A DNA stretch of 64,000 nucleotides, taken from JAWKJY01 sp041393535. GTDB lineage: Bacteria; Actinomycetota; Thermoleophilia; Gaiellales; Gaiellaceae. Below the pieces are notes generated by a model, which was not told where the DNA came from, made no database searches, and saw nothing but the letters and a program-made list of their open reading frames with translations. This document shows, in pieces, positions 8,517 to 15,641 of this stretch. Position numbers and translations under genes: made by a program. The DNA is taken from positions 372,001 through 436,000 of the forward strand of contig JAWKJY010000004.1 in NCBI GenBank assembly GCA_041393535.1, written 5' to 3'. Each line of letters begins with the position of its first letter. Positions within the stretch are counted from its first letter, which is position 1.

Positions 8517-8543
8517 TTGGCACTCACGATCGACGAGTGCCAA
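8517..8543. promoter_or_regulatory. CIRCE operator 1 (HrcA site)
   Basis: A perfect inverted repeat TTGGCACTC-N9-GAGTGCCAA, close to the CIRCE consensus TTAGCACTC-N9-GAGTGCTAA bound by the heat-shock repressor HrcA. It lies just upstream of the groES -35 box and also just upstream of the -10 box of the divergent Nudix gene, so it could act on both. Confidence 0.93.
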
Positions 8544-8550
8544 CGAGGGC

Positions 8551-8580
8551 TTGAAATCTGCGGGCGAGATCGGCTAGCAT
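8551..8580 (+). promoter_or_regulatory. groESL promoter
   Basis: A vegetative-type promoter: TTGAAA (8551-8556), 18-nt spacer, TAGCAT (8575-8580). It sits exactly between the two CIRCE elements. Transcription should begin near 8587, inside CIRCE 2, giving about an 80-nt leader before the groES ribosome-binding site. Confidence 0.8.
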
Positions 8581-8585
8581 CCCCC

Positions 8586-8612
8586 TTGGCACTCGGGGAC
8601 AGAGAGTGCCAA
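8586..8612. promoter_or_regulatory. CIRCE operator 2 (HrcA site)
   Basis: A second perfect TTGGCACTC-N9-GAGTGCCAA repeat, 69 bp downstream of the first, overlapping the expected transcription start of groES. Occupancy here would block initiation; in the RNA it would form a 9-bp hairpin at the 5' end. Confidence 0.93.
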
Positions 8613-8669
8613 GACTCTGAGCACCGGAACCATCCGTGCACGCGGAGAGAGACAAGGAGGACTCGATCG

Positions 8670-8993
8670 ATGAACCTGCAGCCGTTGGGCGATCGCCTGA
8701 TCGTCGAGGTTCTCGAGGAGGAGCAGATGACCGCGAGCGGCATCGTCCTCCCCGACACGGCCAAGGAGAAGCCGCAGCGCGGTCGCGTGCTGGCGGTGGG
8801 CCCGGGCCCGCGCGACGAGGACGGGGACCACGTCCAGATGGACGTCGCGGCCGGTGACGAGATCATCTTCTCGAAGTACGGCGGCACCGAGATCAAGATC
8901 GAGGGCGACGACTACCTGATCCTGCGCGAGTCGGACGTGCTCGCGAAGGTCGTCACGGCGCCCGCGAAGTCGAAGGCCAAGGCCAAGGCCTAG
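8670..8993 (+). CDS. groES: Co-chaperonin GroES
   Basis: A 107-residue GroES subunit, the heptameric lid of the GroEL chamber. The sequence runs from NLQPLGDRLIVEV through the mobile loop (EEEQMTASGIVLPDTAKEKP) to the EGDDYLILRESDVLA segment, then ends in an alanine/lysine tail (KSKAKAKA) that extends past the usual end of the family. ATG 8670 follows a strong AAGGAGG (8654-8660). The gene is first in the CIRCE-controlled groES-groEL operon, 22 nt upstream of groEL. Confidence 0.97.
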   Translation: MNLQPLGDRLIVEVLEEEQMTASGIVLPDTAKEKPQRGRVLAVGPGPRDEDGDHVQMDVAAGDEIIFSKYGGTEIKIEGDDYLILRESDVLAKVVTAPAKSKAKAKA

Positions 8994-9015
8994 AAGGCCA
9001 GGAGGAACACGGAAC

Positions 9016-10638
9016 ATGGCGCACAAGCAGCTGCTGTTCGACGAGGACGCCCGGCGCGCGCTCGAGCGCGGCGTCAACATCGTCGCGAACGCGGTGAAGG
9101 TCACGCTCGGCCCGAAGGGTCGCTACGTCGTGCTGGACAAGAAGTTCGGCGCGCCGACGATCACGAACGACGGCGTGACGATCGCCCGCGAGATCGAGGT
9201 CGAGAACGTCTTCGAGAACCAGGGCGCCCAGCTCGTCCGCGAGGTCGCCACGGCGACCAACGACGTGGCCGGCGACGGCACGACGACGGCGACGGTGCTC
9301 GCCCAGGCGATCACCCGCGAGGGCCTGAAGAACGTCGCGGCCGGCGCGAACCCGATGGCGCTCAAGCGCGGTATCGAGAAGGCCGTCGCCTGGGTCGTCG
9401 ACGACCTCAAGGCGCAGTCGAAGGAGATCTCGGGCAAGGAGGACATCGCCCGGGTCGCCACGATCTCGGCGCGCGAGCGCGAGATCGGCGACGTCATCGC
9501 CGACGCGATCGAGAAGGTCGGCAAGGACGGCGTCGTGAACGTCGAGGAGGGCCAGACCTTCGGCCTCGAGCTCGAGTTCACCGAGGGCATGCAGTTCGAC
9601 AAGGGCTACCTGTCGCCCTACATGATCACCGACTCCGAGCGCATGGAGGCGGTCCTCGACGACCCGTTCATCCTGATCGCGAACCAGAAGATCGGCGCGG
9701 TCAAGGACATCCTCCCCGTCCTCGAGCAGGTCATCCAGGCGGGCCGCCCGCTGCTGATCGTGGCCGAGGACGTCGAGGGCGAGTCGCTCGCGACGATCGT
9801 CGTGAACAAGCTCCGCGGCACCTTCCTCGCGGTCGCCGTCAAGGCGCCCGGCTTCGGCGATCGCCGCAAGCGCATGCTCGAGGACATCGCCATCCTCACG
9901 GGCGGCGAGGTCATCACCGAGGAGATGGGCCTCAAGCTCGAGAACACGAAGCTCTCGCAGCTCGGCCGGGCCCGCAAGGTCGTCGTCGACAAGGACTCGA
10001 CTACGATCATCGACGGCGCCGGCGACGGTGACGCGATCAAGGGCCGGATCAAGCAGATCAAGGGCGAGATCGAGACCACCGACTCGGACTTCGACCGCGA
10101 GAAGCTCCAGGAGCGCCTCGCGAAGCTGGCCGGCGGCGTCGCCGTCGTCAAGGTCGGCGCGGCGACCGAGACGGAGATGAAGGAGAAGAAGCACCGCGTC
10201 GAGGACGCGCTGCAGGCCACCCGGGCCGCCCTCGAGGAGGGCATCGTCCCCGGCGGCGGCGTCGCGCTGCTGAACGCGGTCGACTCGATCAAGGGCAACG
10301 CGGACACGCTCGCCGGCGACGAGAAGACGGGCGCCGGGATCATCCTCCGCGCGATGGAGGAGCCCCTCCGCCAGCTCGCCGCGAACGCGGGCCTCGAGGG
10401 CTCCGTCGTGGTCGACAAGGTCCGCAACGCGGCCAAGGGCCAGGGCCTGAACGTCGACACCGGCGAGCTCGAGGACCTGGTCAAGGTCGGCATCATCGAC
10501 CCGACGATGGTCACCCGCTCGGCGCTGCAGAACGCCGCGTCGATCGCGAAGAACATCGTCACGACCGAGGCGATCGTCGCCGAGGTGCCCGAGAAGAACC
10601 CGGCTCCCGTCGGTGGCGGGATGCCGGACATGATGTAG
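9016..10638 (+). CDS. groEL: Chaperonin GroEL
   Basis: A 540-residue 60-kDa chaperonin that folds proteins in an ATP-dependent double ring. Conserved features include KVTLGPKGRYVVLD near residue 30, the ATPase motif DVAGDGTTTATVLAQ near residue 87 and the C-terminal GGMPDMM tail. ATG 9016 follows AGGAGG. Length and motifs are normal, and the unbroken frame contrasts with the frameshifted genes elsewhere in the window. A strong hairpin follows the stop codon. Confidence 0.98.
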   Translation: MAHKQLLFDEDARRALERGVNIVANAVKVTLGPKGRYVVLDKKFGAPTITNDGVTIAREIEVENVFENQGAQLVREVATATNDVAGDGTTTATVLAQAITREGLKNVAAGANPMALKRGIEKAVAWVVDDLKAQSKEISGKEDIARVATISAREREIGDVIADAIEKVGKDGVVNVEEGQTFGLELEFTEGMQFDKGYLSPYMITDSERMEAVLDDPFILIANQKIGAVKDILPVLEQVIQAGRPLLIVAEDVEGESLATIVVNKLRGTFLAVAVKAPGFGDRRKRMLEDIAILTGGEVITEEMGLKLENTKLSQLGRARKVVVDKDSTTIIDGAGDGDAIKGRIKQIKGEIETTDSDFDREKLQERLAKLAGGVAVVKVGAATETEMKEKKHRVEDALQATRAALEEGIVPGGGVALLNAVDSIKGNADTLAGDEKTGAGIILRAMEEPLRQLAANAGLEGSVVVDKVRNAAKGQGLNVDTGELEDLVKVGIIDPTMVTRSALQNAASIAKNIVTTEAIVAEVPEKNPAPVGGGMPDMM

Positions 10639-10662
10639 GTCGGTCACCGACCGATCGCTCGT

Positions 10663-10692
10663 CCGAGGGGCGGCCGCGAGGCCGCCCCTCGG
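10663..10692. terminator. Intrinsic terminator-like hairpin after groEL
   Basis: A perfect 13-bp GC stem (CCGAGGGGCGGCC paired with its complement) closed by a GCGA tetraloop, between the groEL stop and the convergent binding-protein gene. The following T content is low (CTGTCTC), as is common for high-GC actinobacterial terminators. It could terminate both strands. Confidence 0.75.
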
Positions 10693-10706
10693 CTGTCTCA
10701 GAGGCG

Positions 10707-13010
10707 TCAGCTCGCCGGCGGCGCGGGCCCGTCGGGCTCGCCGGCCGGCTCGTCCCCGGCGGGGGCCCCGTCGGCCTCGGCAGCGGTCGCGCCCGCGTCG
10801 AGGCCGAGCGCGAACGCGCTCCGGCTCGTCGGCGCCGGGATCGTCCGTCGCCGCGGCCTCGTCGCCGACCTCGATCGCCGCGGCCTCGCCGTCGGCGGGC
10901 GCGTCCTCCACCAGCTCGCCGGTCGCCGCAGCGTCGTCCCGGGCGGCGACTGCCCCGGGCGTGGTGGTCCCGGACCAGCGTCGTCGAAGTCCTCCGGCGG
11001 CGCCGCCAGCGGCCCGGTCGCGTGCTCCTGCGTCGGGGCGAAGGTGTCGTCCAGCTCCTCGGGCACGGCCGCGACGTCGAACGGGGCGCCGGGGCCATCG
11101 TCGTCGTGCAGCGGCGGCAGGTCGCCGCTCCCGCCGCTCTCGTCGAGCGGCATCGCCGCCGGCACCGCGTGGCGGCTGCGGATCACGAGCGCGATCGAGA
11201 GCAGGAGCGCGCCGATCAGGATCCCGACCGCGACGAGGATCCAGAGCCGGTTCGAGGAGAGCTTCCCCGCGATCGCCCCCTCGGGCGGCGAGGCCGGCGC
11301 GGCGAGGCCCGGCTGCTCGTCGTCGGCCTCGGGCGGCGGCTCCTCACCCTCCGCGAGCAGGCGTGCCGCGCGGTAGGAGTCCGTCCCGACGCCGAAGACG
11401 ACGGGGCCGTCGGGCGAGGGCTGGGGCGCGAGGCCCGTGACGCGGTCCGTGCGGTACGCCTGGAAGTCGGGCCGGTAGTAGAGGACGACGTAGGGTGCCT
11501 GGCGGTACGCGAGCTGCTGCGCCTGCTGGACGAGCGAGATCCGCTGGGCCCGGGAGGTCGCAGCCCGCTGGCGGGCGACGAGGCGGTCGTACGAGCGGTT
11601 GCAGAAGTACGTGTCGCTGATCCCACGCGGCGGCCGCGCGTCGCAGGTCAGCGTCGAGAGGATGAAGTCCGGGTCGGGCTCGCCCGACCAGCCCCAGAGG
11701 AACAGGTCGAAGTTCCCCTTGCCGATCCGCGTCATCAGCTCCTCGTCCGTCAGCCCCTCGACGGTGACGTCGGCGCCGACCTCCTCGAGCGACTCCTCGA
11801 TCGCCTGGCCGAGCTGCTCCGTCTCGGGAACGCCCGTGCGGGTGTAGAGGCGCAGCCGCAGGGGCTCGCCGTCCTCGGGGCTCTCGCGCACGCCGTCGCC
11901 GTCGCCGTCCAGGTAGCCGGCCGCCTCGAGCGCGTCGCGAGCGGCCTGCGGCGCGAAGGCCAGCGGGTCGGTGGGGAGATCGGCGTGGTACGGCGACCCC
12001 GGAGGGACGAGCGTGGAGCCGGTGACGCCCTGGTCTCCGAGCACGTCGCGGCGCAGCGCGTCGCGGTCGATCGCACGCGCGAGCGCCTGGCGAACGGTCG
12101 TCTTCGCGAGCGCGGGGCTGCCGTCGCCCTTGTCGGCGCCGGCGTTCATCCCCAGCGAGACGAACGTCAGCCCGTCGGCGGCGATCGTCCGGACGTCGCT
12201 CGCCCCCACGAGGCCCGTCCAGGCGGCGACGTCGAGGTCGTCGGCGACGTCGACGTCCCCGTCGCGCAGCGCGTCGGCGAGGGAGCCAGCGTCGTCGAAG
12301 ACCCGGATCACGATGCGTCCGACGCGGGGCTCCTGACCGGTGTAGCGCGGGTTGCGCACCAGGGTCAGCTGCGTCGGGTCGGAGCGGTCGCCGACCACGA
12401 ACGGGCCGCTCGACACCGGCGAGTCGTTCTCGAAGCGCGACTCCTCCGCGACCGGGACCCGCCGCCACACGCTGCGCGGCACGATCGGGACGGGGATCGC
12501 CGGGAAGCGCGCGTCCGGCCGGGCGAGCCGGACGACGAGGCGGTCCCTCGTCGGCGCGCGGACGTCGACGACGTTCGCGACGTAGCGGTGCCACGAGCTC
12601 GTCTCGTCGCGGAGGACGCGCTGCAGGCTGAACGCGGCGTCCCCGGCCGTGATCGGGTGGCCGTCCGACCAGGTGCGGCCCGCCGCCATCCGGAAGGTCC
12701 AGACGCGCCCGTTGCCGGAGCGCCGCCACGACGCGGCGAGCCCGGGCACGGGCTCCAGGTCGGGCCCGTAGCCGGTGAGGCGCTCGTAGAGGATCGACGC
12801 GACCGCGCGGCCGGAGCGGTTCGTGGCGAGGAAGGGGTTCAGCGAGTCGGGCCGGCTGATCGTCCCGATCACGAGCGTCTGGCCCGTCTCCGAGCCGGCG
12901 TGCGCGGCCGGGAGCGCGAGCAGCGAGACGAGGGCGGCGAGCACGGCGAGCGCGACGGCCACGCCCAGGCGCGCCGGCCGCTCGACCCTCGATCCCGACC
13001 CGCGTGGCAC
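10707..13010 (-). CDS. Oligopeptide/nickel-type solute-binding protein with C-terminal membrane anchor
   Basis: A 767-residue extracytoplasmic binding protein of the SBP_bac_5 class. A signal peptide (about residues 15-39, ending AAHA) is followed by the two-lobed domain (IGTISRPDSLNPFLATN, then GRVWTFRMAAGRTWSDGHPI). Unusually, a hydrophobic helix near 586-607 and an acidic Pro/Ala-rich tail follow, so the domain is probably tethered at its C-terminus. No permease or ATPase gene is adjacent, suggesting a sensory or orphan role. Codons about 10830-10975 read Arg/Pro-rich here but acidic in another frame, suggesting two compensating frameshifts in the tail. GTG 13010 follows GATAAT (13024-13019). 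Confidence 0.85.
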   Translation of the reverse strand: MPRGSGSRVERPARLGVAVALAVLAALVSLLALPAAHAGSETGQTLVIGTISRPDSLNPFLATNRSGRAVASILYERLTGYGPDLEPVPGLAASWRRSGNGRVWTFRMAAGRTWSDGHPITAGDAAFSLQRVLRDETSSWHRYVANVVDVRAPTRDRLVVRLARPDARFPAIPVPIVPRSVWRRVPVAEESRFENDSPVSSGPFVVGDRSDPTQLTLVRNPRYTGQEPRVGRIVIRVFDDAGSLADALRDGDVDVADDLDVAAWTGLVGASDVRTIAADGLTFVSLGMNAGADKGDGSPALAKTTVRQALARAIDRDALRRDVLGDQGVTGSTLVPPGSPYHADLPTDPLAFAPQAARDALEAAGYLDGDGDGVRESPEDGEPLRLRLYTRTGVPETEQLGQAIEESLEEVGADVTVEGLTDEELMTRIGKGNFDLFLWGWSGEPDPDFILSTLTCDARPPRGISDTYFCNRSYDRLVARQRAATSRAQRISLVQQAQQLAYRQAPYVVLYYRPDFQAYRTDRVTGLAPQPSPDGPVVFGVGTDSYRAARLLAEGEEPPPEADDEQPGLAAPASPPEGAIAGKLSSNRLWILVAVGILIGALLLSIALVIRSRHAVPAAMPLDESGGSGDLPPLHDDDGPGAPFDVAAVPEELDDTFAPTQEHATGPLAAPPEDFDDAGPGPPRPGQSPPGTTLRRPASWWRTRPPTARPRRSRSATRPRRRTIPAPTSRSAFALGLDAGATAAEADGAPAGDEPAGEPDGPAPPAS

Positions 13011-13071
13011 GGCTGCCGATTATCGCAGCGGGGCGGGCCGGCGCCCCTCGCGGGGGCCGCGCGCCGCGCCG

Positions 13072-13674
13072 CTAGAACGCGTAGCGCTCCTCGCGCCATG
13101 GATCGGCGTCGTTGTGGTAGCCGTACCGCTCCCAGAAGCCGGGCCGGTCCTCGGGCACGAGCTCGATCCCCGTCAGCCACTTCGTGCTCTTCCAGAAGTA
13201 GCGGCTCGGGACGATCAGGCGGGCGGGCCAGCCGTGGTCGGGCGTCAGCGGCTCCCCGTCGGCGGCCCAGGCGACCACGACGTCGTCGGCGTCGAGCGCG
13301 TCGAGCGGCAGGTTGACCGTGTAGCCCGGCGCGTGGCCGACGACGTGGCGGGCCTCGGGCGTCGGGCGGGCGAGCGCGGCCAGGTCGCGCCAGCGGACGC
13401 CTGTGAAGGAGGCGTCGAAGCGGCTCCAGCGGGTGACGCAGTGGATGTCGGCCACGACCTCCGCCTGCGGCAGGGCCCGCAGCGCGTCGTAGTCGAGCGA
13501 GAGCGGCTCCTCGACCGCGCCGAACACCCGCAGCCGCCAGGTCGCGAGGTCGAGCTCGGGGACGTCGCCCGCGTGCAGCACCGGCCACTTCTCGGTCGCG
13601 TACTGGCCCGGCGGCAGCCGCTCGGGCGCGATCCCGAGCTCGCGGGCCTTGCGCTCGGCCTTGGCCCTGAACAT
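13072..13674 (-). CDS. Sulfite-oxidase-like molybdopterin oxidoreductase
   Basis: A 200-residue oxidoreductase molybdopterin-binding domain protein. The Mo-coordinating cysteine is in ADIHCVTRWSRFD, and the segments PSRYFWKSTKWL and GFWERYGYHNDADPW are typical of this single-domain actinobacterial subfamily. There is no signal peptide, so it is probably cytosolic; the substrate is unknown. ATG 13674 follows TAGTCT (13687-13682) by 7 nt, and that box overlaps the -10 of the divergent ygfZ gene. The binding-protein gene lies 61 nt downstream on the same strand. A molybdate-binding protein gene (modA) is 5 kb away. Confidence 0.88.
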   Translation of the reverse strand: MFRAKAERKARELGIAPERLPPGQYATEKWPVLHAGDVPELDLATWRLRVFGAVEEPLSLDYDALRALPQAEVVADIHCVTRWSRFDASFTGVRWRDLAALARPTPEARHVVGHAPGYTVNLPLDALDADDVVVAWAADGEPLTPDHGWPARLIVPSRYFWKSTKWLTGIELVPEDRPGFWERYGYHNDADPWREERYAF

Positions 13675-13680
13675 GCCGCC

Positions 13681-13687
13681 TAGACTA
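13681..13687. promoter_or_regulatory. Overlapping divergent -10 boxes
   Basis: The 7 bp TAGACTA read as TAGACT on the plus strand (13681-13686) and TAGTCT on the minus strand (13687-13682). Each lies 7 nt from the start codon of its gene (ygfZ GTG 13694; molybdoenzyme ATG 13674). Both mRNAs would be leaderless, and only one polymerase could occupy the site at a time. Confidence 0.65.
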
Positions 13688-13693
13688 GATCCC

Positions 13694-14542
13694 GTGGAAC
13701 CCGACACGCGTCCCGCCGCGGCCGAGCGCCCGCGCGCCTTCGTCGCCGCGCGTGGGCCCGACGCCGAGGCGCACCTCAACCGGATGCTCTCGAACGACGT
13801 CGCCACCCTCGCGGACGGCGAGTCGGTCGACGCGCTGCTCCTGACGCCGAAGGCGCGCGTGATCGCGACCGTCCGCGTCGTCCGCCGCGGCCCGGAGGAC
13901 TTCCTGCTCCTGACCGAGCCCGGCGCGGGCGACGCGCTCCTGCGCGACCTCGTTCGCACGCGCTTCGCCGCGAAGGTGGCCCTCGAGCCCGAGGAGCACC
14001 GCGCGGTCGTCGTCCTCGGCGAGGTCGAGCTGCCGGCCGGGACGCTCGCCGTCCCGGTGGCGGACTACGGCGAGCCCGCGGTCGAGGCGATCGACCCCCG
14101 GCTGCCGGTCGGCCTCGCCACGCTCGCCGCAGACGCCCTCGACCTGCTGCGGATCCGGGCGGGGACGCCGCTGCTGGGGCGCGACGTCGACGACCGCGTG
14201 CTGCCGGCCGAGGCGGGGCTCGTCGAGCGCCACGTGAGCTTCACGAAGGGCTGCTACCCGGGCCAGGAGCCGGTCGCGCGGCTCCACTACCGCGGGCACG
14301 CGAACCGCGGGCTGCGCGTGCTCCGGCTCGCGGGCACGGCGCTGCCGGCCGGCGACGCCGAGGTCGTCCGCGACGGGAGCCCGGTCGGTCGGGTCACGAG
14401 CGCGGCCGTGGACGGCGACGGCGTGGTCGCGCTCGCGTACGTGCGCGTCGAGGTTCCGGACGACGCGGCGCTCGCGGTCGAGGGCCGGCCGGTGCTCGAC
14501 CAGCGGCACGCCCCGGCGCCGGCGGCGACCGGCCGCGGGTAG
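13694..14542 (+). CDS. ygfZ: YgfZ/GcvT-like folate-binding protein
   Basis: A 282-residue tetrahydrofolate-dependent protein of the YgfZ/IBA57 family, which helps maintain certain iron-sulfur enzymes. The family signature is K185-G-C187-Y-P-G-Q-E in VSFTKGCYPGQEPVARLHYRG. The N-terminal GcvT-like part (LNRMLSNDVATLADGES) is intact. GTG 13694 lies 7 nt after TAGACT, so the message is probably leaderless. Lipoyl synthase, encoded in this window, is one kind of Fe-S enzyme such proteins support (family knowledge, not shown here). The stop codon TAG is also the first half of a TAGACT box upstream of the tRNA gene. Confidence 0.9.
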   Translation: MEPDTRPAAAERPRAFVAARGPDAEAHLNRMLSNDVATLADGESVDALLLTPKARVIATVRVVRRGPEDFLLLTEPGAGDALLRDLVRTRFAAKVALEPEEHRAVVVLGEVELPAGTLAVPVADYGEPAVEAIDPRLPVGLATLAADALDLLRIRAGTPLLGRDVDDRVLPAEAGLVERHVSFTKGCYPGQEPVARLHYRGHANRGLRVLRLAGTALPAGDAEVVRDGSPVGRVTSAAVDGDGVVALAYVRVEVPDDAALAVEGRPVLDQRHAPAPAATGRG

Positions 14543-14555
14543 ACTTGACCGGCCC

Positions 14556-14628
14556 GCGCCCGTAGCTCAGGGGATAGAGCGCAGCCCTGCGGAGGCTGAG
14601 GCCAGAGGTTCGAATCCTCTCGGGCGCA
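14556..14628 (+). tRNA. tRNA-Arg (anticodon GCG)
   Basis: A full cloverleaf: acceptor stem GCGCCCG/CGGGCGC, D arm GCTC/GAGC, anticodon stem CAGCC/GGCTG around loop CTGCGGA with anticodon GCG (14589-14591), a 5-nt variable loop and T arm AGAGG-TTCGAAT-CCTCT. The CCA end is not encoded. A20 in the D loop plus C35 and G36 are arginine identity elements. The anticodon reads CGC/CGU; most bacteria use ACG (inosine) here. A TAGACT box (14540-14545) ends 10 nt upstream. Confidence 0.93.
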
Positions 14629-14632
14629 TCGA

Positions 14633-14663
14633 GTCGGGGAGTCGGCTGCGTCGGCTCCCCGAC
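14633..14663 (+). terminator. Hairpin after tRNA-Arg
   Basis: A 9-bp stem (GTCGGGGAG with CTCCCCGAC) and a 13-nt loop starting 5 nt after the tRNA. There is no U-run. It is a plausible terminator or 3'-processing structure. Confidence 0.55.
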
Positions 14664-14700
14664 GTCGTTCCGGCGCGCCGCCCTCGCTAGGCTTGTGCAC

Positions 14701-15609
14701 ATGCGCATCTGCTCGCTGGTACCGGGCGCGACCGAGGTGCTCTTCGCGCTCGGCCTCGGCGGCGAGGTGGTCGGGGTGACGCACGAGTGCGACTGGCCGG
14801 CCGAGGCGGCCTCCCGACCCGCGGTCACGGCCGCCGCGCTCGACACCGACGAGCTCGACGGCGCCGAGATCGACGCGCGCATCGCCGCGGCCGCGCGGGA
14901 CGGCTCGCCGCTCTACGCGATCGACGAGGCGGCCTGGGCCGCCGTCGCCGCGGACGTCGTCGTGGTGCAGGAGCTCTGCACCGTCTGCGCCGTGTCGACG
15001 GACGACGTCCGCGACATCACGGCGGCCTGCGGGATCGAGGCCGAGCTGGTGGTCTACTCGCCCGGGACGCTCGACGGGGTCGGGGACGCGATCGCCGAGC
15101 TCGGGGCCCGGCTCGGCGCCCGGGTGCGAGGTGCGGAGCTGGCCGACGCCTTCCGCCGCAGGCTCGCCGCGGTCGACGGACTGGTCGCGGGCGCGGCCCG
15201 GCCCCGGGTCTACGTCGCCGAGTGGCTCGATCCGCCGTTCGCCGCGGGCCACTGGGTCCCCGACATGGTCGCGCGCGCGGGCGGGATCGACGTCGCGGGC
15301 ACGGCGGGCGAGCCGTCGTTCCGGATGCGCTGGACGGACGTCGCGGCGCTCGCCCCGGAGGCCGTCGTGCTCGCTCCCTGTGGCTACGACCTCGACCGGA
15401 CGCTCGCCGAGGTCGACCCGCTCGAGCTCGCGGGCCACCTGCTCGGCACGCCCGCGTCGGCCGAGAGCCGCGTCTTCGCGGTCGACGCGAACGCCCTCTT
15501 CTCGCGCCCCGGGCCGCGGCTCGCCGACGGGGTCGCGCTGCTCGCGCACCTGCTGCACCCCGAGCTCGCCTCCGACCCGGGCCTGCCGTGGGCCCGCGTG
15601 ATGCTCTAG
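14701..15609 (+). CDS. Cobalamin/iron-siderophore-type binding protein (BtuF-like), no signal peptide
   Basis: A 302-residue member of the periplasmic-binding-protein-like family annotated as cobalamin-binding. MRICSLVPGATEVLFALGLG at the N-terminus and VVVVQELCTVCAVS near residue 90 match that subgroup. There is no signal peptide or lipobox, and no permease or ATPase gene is adjacent, so uptake is not supported; a cytosolic cofactor-binding role is possible. ATG 14701 is 7 nt after TAGGCT (14688-14693). No cobalamin riboswitch fits in the 70-nt gap upstream. Confidence 0.75.
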   Translation: MRICSLVPGATEVLFALGLGGEVVGVTHECDWPAEAASRPAVTAAALDTDELDGAEIDARIAAAARDGSPLYAIDEAAWAAVAADVVVVQELCTVCAVSTDDVRDITAACGIEAELVVYSPGTLDGVGDAIAELGARLGARVRGAELADAFRRRLAAVDGLVAGAARPRVYVAEWLDPPFAAGHWVPDMVARAGGIDVAGTAGEPSFRMRWTDVAALAPEAVVLAPCGYDLDRTLAEVDPLELAGHLLGTPASAESRVFAVDANALFSRPGPRLADGVALLAHLLHPELASDPGLPWARVML

Positions 15610-15641
15610 GCCGGCGCGCCGCGCCGCGTAGACTTCACGCG

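Noticed and set aside
8500..8523. Upstream GTG 8523 as the Nudix start
   Set aside because: It lies inside the CIRCE repeat and gives a non-conserved N-terminal extension; GTG 8499 fits the 7-nt leaderless spacing.
8953..10911. A minus-strand frame opposite groEL
   Set aside because: groEL is intact on the plus strand; the antisense product has no homology and no ribosome-binding site.
14629..14700. A cobalamin riboswitch before the BtuF-like gene
   Set aside because: Only about 70 nt are available and they are occupied by the tRNA terminator hairpin and a leaderless-type -10 box.
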